Origin: Agelas oroides | Lineage: Eukaryota > Porifera > Demospongiae > Agelasida > Agelasidae | DNA: 64,000 nt | NCBI GenBank assembly: GCA_949130485.1 | Contig: OX422195.1 | Coordinates: forward strand, 2,465,566 to 2,529,565 | Reading direction: 5' to 3' | Shown here: piece by piece, positions 37,392 through 49,300 of the stretch | How the letters are laid out: every line of letters starts with the position of its first letter | Numbering within the stretch: position 1 is the stretch's first letter | Notes under the pieces: model-generated | Told to the model about the DNA's origin: nothing | What the model saw: only the letters and a program-made list of their open reading frames with translations | Database searches by the model: none | Position numbers and translations under genes: made by a program

Positions 37392-38861
37392 CTACAGTAC
37401 AAAAGACACCACTGGCAAATACCGGTACATGCAACTACGATCCAACCAGTCATTCTGATGACTACCAAACCAGCTACAGCAGAATGGAGCGGACAACCAA
37501 GCAAATTCTATCAGCCTTTGACCTTCAGTGGCATATCACTCTGCTGTGCTGTATTCGACTTCCTGATAATAACATCAACTTGAAATCGTTGGGCCTTTTC
37601 TAAAACCCACTAATCTTCCTGGTATTCACTCATGTAGATGACTGCAGTTAATAAAATAACTGACATTTTGGTACCACCCTTCAAAGGATGTCATATTGTT
37701 ACCAGATCCTTCTGGGTCAGTGGTCTGGGAACAGGTATTACACTGTATAATTATATACTCGGAACTAATTGTTTGTTTAGGCTAACACCAAATAGGGTTG
37801 GCTATATAGATCCATGAATAAACTAAGGATTCATATGTAAACTTTCTGGTCTAAAAAATACTTTTATGCTTCATAAAATACCTGAGCTGGTACTCTTGTT
37901 TAGTCCAAACAACCAGTCCCGGGTTACCTACGCGATTATTGATAGCCTCTAAAAAACACTTCTTTGTTTGCAAACAAGGTAGCTAGCTACTCTGCATGTG
38001 ATCTTTCCAGTATCTGGAGCACAAAATTATGGCATAATCGTACTTACAATATACTGCAGTGATAGTATACCCTATATTATATAGGTATATAGCTATATGC
38101 TTCTGACAACTGCAATTAAAGCTGCATCTCTAATCCAAGGATTGTCAAAATCACCTGCCTCCACGTACCCCATCAAGCTAGGTAGACGTTCTTGTGAACA
38201 GAACGTATTAATACAGTTCGTGAAACCGTTCTTGTGAACTTAATACAACCTTCGTGGAAAACGTTCCAGTGAAGGCGAAGTCAGTAGTCATTTCCGATTC
38301 TTCCAAGCTGCGTAACGTTAGCTAATATAGCTAGCTAGCTATTAAACTGGCGTTCGCGCGTTATCGTTGAGACATCCCTCAACTCGCGGTCTGATTGCCC
38401 AACCCGCACTTTCTGAAAATTCTGCAGCCGCCATTCTACCACACTTGGCGTTTCATAGTCTAGTCTTAGCTCACTAGTGTAGCTCACCCGTACCTGTGAG
38501 ACGCCATTTCCGTAGGTCAACAGACAGTAATCAATTAGTGCGCATGCGTGCAAAAACGCCCGGAGACCTGCTATATAGCTCACATGCAGTATGACCTACA
38601 AGTATATACATGCTCAGTAATTCAGATCTGATCTGGAATGAGATCCGAACTTTGAGACTAGAGGATTCTCTTTTTTTCTGGATGACAGGGTGAGCCATGC
38701 CAAGCTACTTTGGGGCACACCACACAGCTGTGTGTGAGGCACTGAGTCACATGCTTTTTTTCAGGTGTACAAGGATAAAACATATTTAATGAGCTGCTTG
38801 AAGTGCTGTACTATTAGTTCTTCACATGCTTGACGCACAATAAAAATCATGTAAGGGAGAG
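37392..38861. other. No supported gene
   Basis: No exon, RNA gene or clear transposon recognised. A minus-strand frame at 38335-38583 (82 codons) has no family resemblance. Short inverted repeats of GTTCTTGTGAAC type occur around 38188-38240. Confidence 0.5.
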
Positions 38862-41800
38862 AGGGACAAAGACAGGAACAGAGGGACAGATACACTGGGA
38901 CAACAACAGAGGGACAGAGACAGGGACAGGGAAAGAAGGACAGGGACAAGGACAGAGGAACATGGAAAAGGAGAGAAGACAGGGACAGGGGAGCAGGGAA
39001 AGAAGGACAGGGACAGAAAGACAGGGATGGGGGACAGGGACAAAGGGACAAGGACAGGGACAGAAACAGAGGGACATGGATAAGGAGAGAAAGACAGGGA
39101 CAGGGGGACAGGGACAGGGACAGAGAGATAGGGACAGAGGAACAGGGAAAAGGAAAGGGACGGGGACAGAGGGACAGGGACAGAGGGACAGCGACAGGGA
39201 CAAAGGGACAGGGAAAAGGATAGGGACAGCGACAGAGGGACAGGGACGAAGGAACAGCGACAGGGACAAAGGGACAGGGACAGAAAGACAGGAACAAAAA
39301 CAGGGACAGAAGGAAAGAGAGACAGAGAAAGAGGGTAGGGACAGAGGGACAGGGACTGGGACAGGACAAAAACATGGACAGAAGGACTGTGGGACAGGGA
39401 CAGAGGGACCAGAACAGGGGAACAGGGACAGAGGGACAGAGACAGGGGGACAGGGACAGGGGAACAGGGACAGGAACAGGGACAGGAACAGGGACAGAGG
39501 GACAGGGACAGGGAGACATGTACAGAGAGACAAGGACAGAGGAACAGGGACAGGGACTGGGACAGGACAAAAACATGGACAGAGGGACAAGGAAAAAGAA
39601 CAGGGGAACAGGGACACAGGGACAGGGACAGAGGGACAGGGACAAAGTGACATGGACAGTGACAGGGACGGGGAGAGGAACAGAGGGGCAGGGACAGCGT
39701 GACAGGGACAGGGGGACATTGATAGAGGGACAGATGGACAGGGACAGGGGACATGGACAGATGGACAAGGACAGAGGAAAAGGCACAGAGGAACAGGGAC
39801 AGGGAAGGAGACAAGGACAGGGACAGATGGACAGGGACAGGGGACATGGACAGGGGACATGGACAGAGGGACAAGGACAGAGGGACAAGGACAGAGGAAA
39901 AGGCACAGAGGAACAGGGACAGATGGACAGGGACAGCGACAGGAACAAAAGGACAGGCAGAGGGACAGGGACAGGGAGACAAACAAGAACAGAAATACAG
40001 GGACAGACGGACAACAACAGGGACAAAGGGACAGGGACAGGAACAGAGAGACAGGACAGAGAGACAGGGACAGGGAGAGGAATGAAGACAGAAATAGAGG
40101 GACAGGGACAGGGAGAGGAACGAGGACAGAAATACAGGGACAGGGACAGGGACAGGGACAAGCAAAGGGACAAGAACAGAGGGAGAGGGAGAGAAGGATA
40201 GGGAGACGGACAGGGACAGGGACAGGGACAGGGACAAGGAAAGGGACAAGAACAGAGGGAGTGGGAGAGAAGGATAGGGACAGGGACAGAGGGACAGGGA
40301 CAAATTGACATGGACAGTGATAGGGACAGGGTGACAGGGACAGGGGGACATTGATAGAGGGACAGGGGCAGAGGAACAGGGACAGAGAAAGAAACAAGCA
40401 CAGGAACAGATGGACAGGGCCAGAGGGACAGCGACAAGGACAAAAGGACATGGACAGGGACGGAGGGACAGGACAGGGAGACAAACAAGGACAAAAATAC
40501 AGGGACGGGACAGGGAGACAAACAAGGACAGAAATACAGGGACAGGGACGGGACAGGGGACAAGAAAAGGGACAAGAACAGAGGGAGAGGGACAGATAGA
40601 TAGGTACAGGGACAGAGAAACAGGGACAGAGGGACAGGGAATGAGACAGGGACAGGGACAAAAACATGGACAGAAGGACAGATGGTAAGGGACAAAGGGT
40701 CAAGGACAGGGCAGATGGATAGGGACAGGGACAGAGAAACAGGGACAGAGGGACAGGGAATGAGACAGGGACAGGACAAAAACATGGACAGGAACAAAAA
40801 CAGGGACAGAAGGAAAGAGAGACAGAGAAAGAGGGTAGGGACAGAGGGACAGGAACTGGGACAGGACAAAAACATGGACAGAAGGACAGGAGAGGGACAG
40901 AAGGACAGGGACAGGGACAGGGCACCAAGACAGGGACAGGGACCGAGACAGGGACAGGACAGAGGGACAGGGAATAAGGTGGAGGAACAGGGACAGAGGG
41001 ACAAGGACAAAGGGACAGGGACAGAGTGATAAGGACAGGGACAGGGACAGAGGGACAAGGACAAAGGGACAGGGACAGAGTGATAAGGACAGGGACAGGG
41101 GCAGGGACAGGAACAGGGACAGAGGGATAAGGACATGTAGAGGGAGAAGAACAGGGACAGAAACAGGGACAGGAACAGGGATGGGGACAGGGAGAGGGAC
41201 AAGAACAGAGGGACAAGGACAGGGACAGTTATACAGAGGGACAGAGATAGAGAGACAGGGACTGGGACATGCAGGGACAGAGGGACAGGGCACCAGGGAA
41301 AGGGCCAGGGACAGCGACAGAGGGACAGGGACAGGGACAGGAACAGAGGGACAGGGACAGGTGGACAGGGACAGAGACAGAGACAAAAACAAAGACAGAA
41401 GGAAAGAGGGACAGAGAAAGAGGGCAGGGACAGGGACAGAGGGACAGAGGGACAGGGACAGGAGAGGAACGAGGACAGAGACAAGGACAGGGACGGGGAC
41501 AAGGAATACGACAAGAACAGAGGGACAGGCACAGAAGGATAGGGAGAGGGGCAGAAAGGTAGAGACAGGGACAGAAGGATAGGGAGAGGGGCAGAAGGAC
41601 AGGGGACAGGGACAGAAGGACAGGGACAGGGACAGAAGGATAGAGATAGGGACAGAAGGATAGGGACAGGGACTGAAGGATAGGGACAGGGACAGAGACA
41701 CAGGGACAAAAACATGGACAGAAGGACAGATGGAATAGAACAGAGGGACAGGGACAGGGGAACAGGGATCGGGACAGAGGGACAGGGACTGGCTGACAGG

Positions 41801-42255
41801 GACAGAGAGACAGGGACAGGGACTGGCTAGAGACAGGAACAGGGAAAGGGACAGGGACAAGGATAGAAAGACAGGAAAAGAAACAGAGAGACAAGGACAG
41901 CGACAGGGACAGGGGGACAGGGATAGAGAGACAGGGACTGGGACAGGGACAGAGAGAGGGACAGAGGAACAGGGACAGGGAAAGGGCTAGGGACAGCGAC
42001 AGAGGGACAGGGACAGGAGGTACAGGGACAGAGGCACAAGGACAGGGACAGAAGGAGAGAAACAGGGACAGAAACAGGGACAGAAACAGGGACAGAAACA
42101 GGGACAGAAACAGGGACAGAAACAGGGACAGAAACAGGGACAGAAACAGGGACAGAAACAGGGACAGAAACAGGGACAGAAACAGGGACAGAAACAGGAC
42201 AGAGAGACAGGGACAGGCTCAGAGACAGAGGGGCAGAGGGACAGGGACAGGGAGA
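38862..42255. repeat. About 3.4 kb of GGGACA-derived purine satellite
   Basis: The plus strand is built from GGGACA, GAGGGACA, AAGGACA and related units, with occasional larger blocks such as AAAAACATGGACAGAAGGACAG repeated at ~39370, 39570, 40660, 40780, 40870 and 41710. From about 42055 to 42200 there is a cleaner 12-bp array, AGAAACAGGGAC. Thymine is nearly absent on the plus strand, giving a near-continuous G/A-rich strand opposite a C/T strand. Long open frames across it (Ser/Leu/Cys/Pro on the minus strand) are composition artefacts. Confidence 0.97.
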
Positions 42256-42424
42256 GTGTGACATCCACAGACAGGATCAGGGTTGTATGAACACACTCTC
42301 TAAGCACTGTCTTCTTTCATACTAGCATCATGCCCAACTGTGCACAGATCAGAGGAAATGCACCAGGTTTGAGGCTACTTCCACACTGTGTGTACAAGAT
42401 CCCATAATGTTATAAAGGAATTTA

Positions 42425-42545
42425 GATGTTATGAGGTAAAAATAGAGGAAAGTGAAAAGGTCAGCGGTCACCGGGAGTCGAACCCAGGGCACCTCTGGCT
42501 TGAGCCGCCAATGCTCTGCCACTGAGCCATGACAGCCGGACAACC
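42425..42545 (-). mobile_element. tRNA-derived SINE copy (best-preserved promoter boxes)
   Basis: Read on the minus strand from about 42545: TGGCTCAGTGGCAGAGC matches the tRNA A box (TRGYNNARNNGG). It is followed ~35 bp later by GGTTCGACTCC, an exact B-box match (GGTTCGANTCC). A shared tail TTTTCACTTTCCTCTATTTT continues to about 42425. The head folds partly like a tRNA but lacks perfect stems. Confidence 0.8.
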
Positions 42546-42694
42546 ACCAACCCTCACAATCCTCTATATTATATGCACTGCACAGGTGTCTGTCGCACAC
42601 CTGGCACCCACTCAGTATGTGCTGTAAGAAGTTCGTTAGGGGTTGACCAGAAATTCTCTCCATCAGGAAAGAACCCATACTGAGTGGTTTACTC

Positions 42695-42795
42695 ACTCTA
42701 AATGTTCGACTCCCGGCGACTGCTGGCCTTTTCACTTTCCTCTATTTTCGCCTCATAATTCCTTTATTTCCAGCGTGAGGCAAGATGCTCTGAGC
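42695..42795 (+). mobile_element. SINE 3' portion, opposite orientation to the neighbouring copy
   Basis: GTTCGACTCCCGGCGACTGC (B-box part) followed by CCTTTTCACTTTCCTCTATT and a tail GTGAGGCAAGATGCTCTGAGCAT. It faces away from the minus-strand copy at 42425-42545, as in the 3.2-kb pair. The 5' head is missing or degraded. Confidence 0.65.
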
Positions 42796-44124
42796 ATCCC
42801 ATAATGTTACCTTCACTACCTCAAGAAGAATATTGGAACTGCCTTCAAATTTTGTCAATCTTTAGCTTGCACAGCACCCTCATGCAGCACACCTTTGCCC
42901 ACAAACATGCCTGCCCTCTCTGCCTCATCTGTTTGTCTCTCATTACTAGGCAAGCTTAATCACCAACAGCACAGTTTACAGTAAAGTCAATGAAGTCATT
43001 TGGGTTGTGTTAAAATATGCAGCTTCAATGTATAGTGAAGCATTCACAACCTTCTGAGTATTGTCAATTACTCTATCTGGAGCACTGTAGCCTGAGATGC
43101 ACTTGCAGCCTTTCATTATAAGTTTCACCATTCTGTGTCACACAATGCCTGCACATTCTCAGTGGTGTTCCATGCGATTCTTTTTTCTACTCTATTCATA
43201 TTACTAAGTATTATGCACAGGCTCCAGCAACACTCTATTCTGCACAGTCTACTTGTTTCCACACAAATGTTGTCAGTGAAGATTGAGACCAGCGATGGTA
43301 CAATTTTATTTTCAAACTGTACTTTGTACAGTACAAGTCTTCAAGCAAATGTGAATGTTAATAATGAATAACTGAGTTAGTAGCCCACTATATTGATTTT
43401 CCTTACTGGACTAACAGAAATAGTTTTCTGGATCAAAAAGAAACCATGCATTGGCTCACCATTTTCATCAAATCCAATGATGAATAGATTTGAGAATACA
43501 ATCCACAACAATTGACATGCACTCACTCTTCTCAGACCAACCAAGCAACTCAACAGCAGGTCAATGTCCTTTTGAACTTCAAGGAAATTGGCAAATTTTA
43601 TTGCACCGAGATATAAATATCCACCTTGTATCAATGACCTTTGTTAGAAATTTCCACAGTAGATAAGTAGATTGTCTGTGCATGATATGGCAAAACGACA
43701 ATTATACCTTGTTGATAGGTGTGCAGAAGCCAATGGTAGTATAGACTTCTGGTTCTGTTTGCAATTTGACTACATATTTGGTGCATTGCTGTAGCAAGCA
43801 ATTGGGAAGGTCGGATTTTGGCCTGACCACTTTTCACAGTCCAAACTTACACATGCAGTTGAAACGATCAATAAATGTTACTATAGCTCCTACTCCAGTC
43901 CATGTGGACATGTATATAGCAAATTGGAATCCAGCCAAACTGAACCACAGGTAAACGTCTGTGAGTAGGAAAAGACATTTCCATACTTTCTGACCCCAAA
44001 AATGGCCTTGGAAGCGATCTAAAAGCATCTTACTTCCCTGGGGGGTAGCTCTACTGCGTACTTCCGCACACCGACTTCAGCCACACCTCTTTCAAGTTGC
44101 CAAGTTCATTCACACACACGTACC

Positions 44125-44260
44125 TGGGCGTACTTGACAACAATCGCAACCTTGTTAGAGCACCGATACCACAGGTCAGCTTGAAGTGTCCTCCCGAGTG
44201 GGACACCAACGTACGAAAACATGCAGCCATGACTCGAGTCCTGCAAGCCACACCCTTCGG
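44125..44260 (-). pseudogene. Duplicated 5' piece of the TMLHE-like gene
   Basis: The minus strand encodes FRTLVSHSGGHFKLTCGIGA then SSTPR, nearly the same as residues 8-36 of the gene at 32811. Upstream DNA is also shared (CTGCAAGCCACACCCTTC at 44245-44262 and 32855-32876). The copy stops after the targeting-peptide region. Immediately beyond it (44291 on) lies a retroelement reverse-transcriptase 3' end. Confidence 0.8.
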
Positions 44261-44290
44261 ATAGGAAAGGGGCGCGGTTTGCGAGACGGC

Positions 44291-44759
44291 TTGACATAGC
44301 AGCAAGTGGATTCTGGGGTGGGACCTTTGAGAGAACCTTCTTTGATGTTAGGGTGTTCAACCCCCATGCCCCATCGAACAGACACGCTCAACTCTCGTCC
44401 TGCTACAGAAAGCATGAACAGATGAAGAAGCGTGCATATGAACAAAGAATTAGAGAAGTTGAACACGCCTCATTCACCCCCTATAGTGATCTCCACCACG
44501 GAAGGACTTGCTAACGAAGCCAGCACGTTCTACAAAAGATTGGCCTCCTTGCTTGCCCCAAAATGGGATCATCCCTACAGCAGCACACTGTGCTGGCTGC
44601 GCTGTAGTCTGGCTTTCTCCCTCCTACGCTCTGCTATCCAGTCCATCAGAGGAGCTCAATCGTCGTGCGGACATGCCATCAGAAATGCCATCAGAATCCC
44701 ACAGCGGTCGACCTCGTTAACGCCGAATCGAACATTTCACCTGATGTTTAACTCATGAA
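44291..44759 (+). pseudogene. 3' end of a reverse transcriptase ORF (5'-truncated retroelement), frameshifted
   Basis: The plus strand reads LDIAASGFWGGTFERTFFDV, RVFNPHAPSNR, CYRKHEQMKKRAYEQRIREV and EHASFTP. After a frame change near 44475 it continues IVISTTEGL...YKRLASLLAPKWDHPYSSTL and SLAFSLLRSAIQSIRGAQSS to a stop. This succession is familiar from the C terminus of reverse-transcriptase proteins in cnidarian and sponge genomes. The catalytic part is absent and the frame is broken, so it is a dead 3' fragment. Confidence 0.75.
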
Positions 44760-44881
44760 CACAAACCTCTGTCACTTATTATTTTTATCTGTCCATCATG
44801 ACTTTTGTTTTAGCTATATCTGTTCCTCCAATTGTACTTTCACTCGGTATTTATTAACTTCTAGAGTAAGACATAGCTAAC

Positions 44882-45093
44882 TGAAGATTGTGTATGTCAG
44901 ATTATTTTTCCACATAGATTGCAGGTACACTTTGTATTGCACGAACAATCAACGAACCACATCTCCCTAAACAATAGGCCAAGGTGTTATGACAGTCTGC
45001 AGTGCAGACTGTCATAGCACCATGCAATACAAAGTATACCTGCAATCTATATGGAAAAATACGCAATAATCTGACATACACAAATCTTCTTTA
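44882..45093. mobile_element. Inverted-repeat element, ~60-bp arms
   Basis: GAAGATTGTGTATGTCAGAT...GCAATAC-type left arm pairs with the right arm ATCTGACATACACAAATCTTC. The arms enclose a half-site of the AATCAACGAACCACATCTCCC family and a GCAGACTGTCATAGCACCATGCAA hairpin. No coding capacity. Confidence 0.75.
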
Positions 45094-45255
45094 GTGTAGC
45101 TAGCTATGCCTTGTTTCCGCTCAGTACTACTGATGTTGTTTGTTTCTGTACATAGGACCTCCAGGAAGATTAGCTTCGTGTCGATACCTTCAGTATAGCT
45201 AATTATGTGCTTCTGGTAACAGCAGCACGCAATATAATCTAAGCATCATTCTCAG

Positions 45256-45429
45256 TAGCCTCGCTCCCAATGGGCCTGGGGAAGAGGTTACATTCTCAGG
45301 TCTTCTCTCTACCCAGTAAATTACTCGTTCCTTACACTATGCAAAAACAGAAGGAGAATGCTTCAGAATCTGATTGGATGATGTCAATCAGTAGACATAA
45401 AGCCTAAAGGATCCCAACCATGCAAGGCA
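45256..45429. repeat. Left part of a repeat split by the 13.6-kb insertion
   Basis: GGGCCTGGGGAAGAGGTTAC...ATCCCAACCATGCAAGG matches 59216-59375 in the same orientation. Its continuation is found at 59046-59155, i.e. on the far side of the large insertion. Confidence 0.85.
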
Positions 45430-46321
45430 AGGCCGTAGACAAGTGGGTGCTTGGGGGTGCTGAAGCACCCCCAAATTTGTATTTGAACAGTGGCGTAGGA
45501 ACCGTAGTGGCCGTAGCGGCTTTAAGTTAGCTCAAGCTAGCCTCGTTCTCTGGGAGCGAGGCTAAGGTCAAGCAGCCTCTTCGTTGCATCAGTCTCATAT
45601 GCAGTTGCTTGGCAGTGAGATGACCCGGTGTAGTGTGTCCGTTAGTGGATGTGGCGGTTAGTGGAGCGATATAAATTGAGCGTGGGCGTACGATTAGTCC
45701 GAAGGCCCCACTCATTTCCGGTTTGCGCTGCGTGCAATGCGCGGTCCAGTTGCGCCAACGTTGGCTGCACCGTGCTTCGGTATTCTTTTTTCTGTTGATT
45801 TGTGAAGTTTGTCTATACCTATATATGAAGTTGATGTACACTGTGTACTGGCTTAGTACTGCATTATCTTTGTCTTCTGAAAATCTTTTCCGGTGTGTCA
45901 TCTGGAAGTGCCTTTATCTGTTGCAAGAAATTACATGGCTAAATAAGAGCCTTGCACAAAGCAAAACGTGCAGCTTCCTTGTGACTACTTTTCTTTATAC
46001 ATTATGGCCACAATCCTTGGGAATCCCTTCTGCATGCAACTTGTGTACAGCTATAATTTCTTTTGCTGGTTGTCAAGAAATGTAATTGATATGCACATGA
46101 TGAACAGTGATACAATAAGTATAGAAAAACAGTGATATAGCAGATGACTGGTTTAAGTTTGTGGGGACATAATCATTACTATAAATCATCAGAATGATAG
46201 TGTCATATATTATTCATTCATGACTAGTACCTCAAATTTAATGGGCAATTTATGTATTTTGTTATTCATTACAGTCATGATTGCTAATTGATTGTATTCC
46301 TGCATGCATGCACATGCGTAA

Positions 46322-49300
46322 TCAAAGAGTCTTCTCGTCATACATAGCTTTTCCCATGTACCAGTCAATATTGTATGCTTCAACTATTACTGAGATCATG
46401 GCCTGCAAGTATAGAAAAGAATAGGCATAGTATGAAGAAGTGAAACACAGGCTGTAATTTCTAATGTACCTCAGGCCAGAGCACCATCTTAGCAACTCTG
46501 GAATGTGGATATGAGTGCCCACATTTGACATCTTCTGCAATTGCACAGAGATATAGAAAAACTTCATTTATCTGCATGGGAAGAGAGTGTCTGGATCACT
46601 CTAATACAAGGTAATGAGTCCGTGCTATAGAGCTTACAATGATTGAATTTGTAAGGGGCCATGGATTTTCTGGCAGGGATATCTCTTTAAGAGTTTTGCA
46701 GATGTTCAATGATGGCCCATAAGGACTTTTCATCGGTTGAGCTGCCAGTATTCTGAGTTGAATCTGTATTAGATTGTCAAGTTTAGTACAGAACACATGC
46801 ACACAATGACATGAACTTCAATACCTCAGCGTACTTTAAGGCTTTGTGTATCACAGCCCTTGGAATATCACCATCCCTACAGTAACAAGAATTCAATTGT
46901 GAGTGATGCTATAGACATTATTACTTGTTGCATACTTTTGTGGAGGTCCAAGACTTGAAGTGACTAGCTGCTGCATTGTGTGAATGTAGCATCTTTTTCG
47001 AGTTGTGAAGTGGAACAATTGCTCATCACTGGGAACTCTTTTGGCCTCCTCTGAAAACTCAGGTATTAGCATAGGTATATCTACAGATAATAAAGTGTAC
47101 AAATATGTCTGCAAATCAATGCATAATTATGTTGACGGAAGTTTTAGATTGTGAATAACCTTCCAATGAATGCCCTCCCTCATTGTCACTGCTTCCATTT
47201 GATTCAGAGGTATCAGTGTATGTATCCATGTCACAATCACCTCCTGTGGGTGCAAATCAGGATATCAAATTATTATTAATTGTAGATAACTTTTCTAAAA
47301 AGTCAATGTAGTAGTAATACCATTACTGTCCTGCATTTCTCCATCCTACAAAAAAGGCAGAGAGTACAGTCTAATTAAATGAAAATGGTAATTAGAAGTA
47401 ATAAATTAAAAATTATCTGCATATTTAGGCTTCTCCCCAGTTTTTGCATACTGGATGCAACAAAAGCTGGGGACAAGCTGTATAGGATGAGCCTAATGTT
47501 AATATTCAATTCAAAGTGTCTGCATTCCAACACAAGATGAGCTGATCAGGGTTGCATGTGAAAAAAGGAAACAATTATTATGTCCGTGAAATTCTACTAA
47601 TCTATGGCATATTAGGAAATTATAATGCTTTGGCTTAGCTTTGATGTTACAATCTACTTTCTTACTATGTCTTCATGTCACTATAAAGACTGTAAGGGTA
47701 GTGATGTATGTAGCAGGTCAGAACAACATGCTTTTATATTTGTGATAGCTATTGAGACTAAAACCATAGTCTTAACAGCAAGCATGCACTATGCCAAAAA
47801 CCAGAAATAGTTTTTGCTGCAAAGTGTTAACACTTATAACTGTTGTGCTTTCAATCACGTGAAACAATTTAACTCTATTATCAATTTGGTTGTGGCTATA
47901 CCTGAAATGTTTTGGTAAAAGTAATTGTCAGGTTTGTGGACAACTCTGCCTTCAGCTTCTCATATCCATTCTCTGCCTGAACCATTTCAGGCTTAGTGAC
48001 TGGGCTGTACAGAAGGAACATGAGCTGGTAGTGTATGTTGTACATAGTTAACTGCATGTCTGTATACCTCATTATTATCTCTTTCAGTAACCACTGTCTG
48101 ACATATGCCTGAGTTGGCTAAAGAGCAGTGAAATATTAGTATTGATGCAAAAGCGTCCCGAAAAGCTTATACAAAGTGTGTACCTCAAAAGCAATCTTTT
48201 CACCGTGAGTTATGCATGCTGCAAACTGTAGAGGAATACATAACTGCAAGTGTTGTTGAGATCTGCAACAGTATTACCTAATTACCTTGCAGATAAACAC
48301 TCCACAGTCATCACTATTCTGTTGCTGGGGTAGGCTCTAAAAATGTTTAAGAAGTGTAGCTTTAGACTGAAGGCATAGCCTTACAAATACGTATATACAC
48401 ACCAGCTTTGCTTGCATTCGCCAACTGCAAGGATTCTGTACGTAACCTTCTTCCTTGTAGATCAAGCATAGCACTTCCCTATAAGTATAAAATATAAGCC
48501 AAATCATATGGCATTTCACAATTAACATACTATACATATACGCACCCGATCATTGCCATAACATTGGTGTATGGACTTCTTGAAGAAGTCCGGTCACCCA
48601 TATAAGAGTCATATGAGTATATAGTTTTCCTTTCAATGTCATACACCTGTACACATTTACAAATGCATTTTTTGAAAATACAAAATATTAAGATCAAAGA
48701 ATTATATCCTACCAACAATATCCAGTGATATCCCAAGTTCACGGGAATCAGTAGCTTTCGAATGCTTGTGATATCCTGTGGAAGACAAGCAGGATACATG
48801 CTGGCACTCAGCAGGCAATGACATGCAGACCTACCACTCCTACTGAAATTCTTACAAGGATTTGAATTTGAGTGTTGTGAAGTTTTAAGCAATAATTATG
48901 AACTGACCTTGACGTATGCAGCTAATGTGTTTGAAGCTTTACCCCAACGCTTCCACCTTTGCACAGCCTCATAGAAGAAGGATGAGGTACAGACCACTTT
49001 CTTTGCAAAGGATCTCTTCACAAGTGAAAGCTATATATTTTGAAGTGTAAAATAACGTGATTAAGTTAACTGTAATGCCACTTTGAGCAATGGTCTACCT
49101 TCGCCACTCTGTCACATTCTTCTTGATTCAGAAGTTGTAAAAAGAAGTTGATAACCTGCAAGTTGATATTCCCTACTGTGAGCATACGAAATTGCTCTGT
49201 GCATGTATTTAGCTAGTTAAAATTTCACTTACTTTGTCATTTAGCCAGATTCCAGATGTAACCTTTCTGACATCATCTGTTGTCAAATCATACTCACCAT

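Larger units (their letters stand above)
42256..44124. other. Repeat-bearing stretch without a supported gene
   Basis: Contains SINE copies (42425-42545 and 42695-42795). Two open minus-strand stretches (43377-43634 and 43631-43837) have no family resemblance and are not flanked by consistent splice sites. Nothing else supported. Confidence 0.5.

Noticed and set aside
38761-41860. Very long minus-strand open frames (up to ~980 codons, Ser/Leu/Cys/Pro)
   Set aside because: They run through the GGGACA satellite; a 6-bp-based repeat without stops is open in several frames at once. No domain, no splice logic.
42470-42545. tRNA gene
   Set aside because: A and B boxes are excellent, but the acceptor and anticodon stems do not pair fully and the same head with a shared tail recurs, so it is a SINE.
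45624-45628. Exact 4-bp CCGG duplication as in textbook Ginger1
   Set aside because: Both flanks read CCCGG next to TGT...ACA; whether the duplication is CCGG with a one-base slip or 5 bp cannot be settled here, so only CCCGG is reported.
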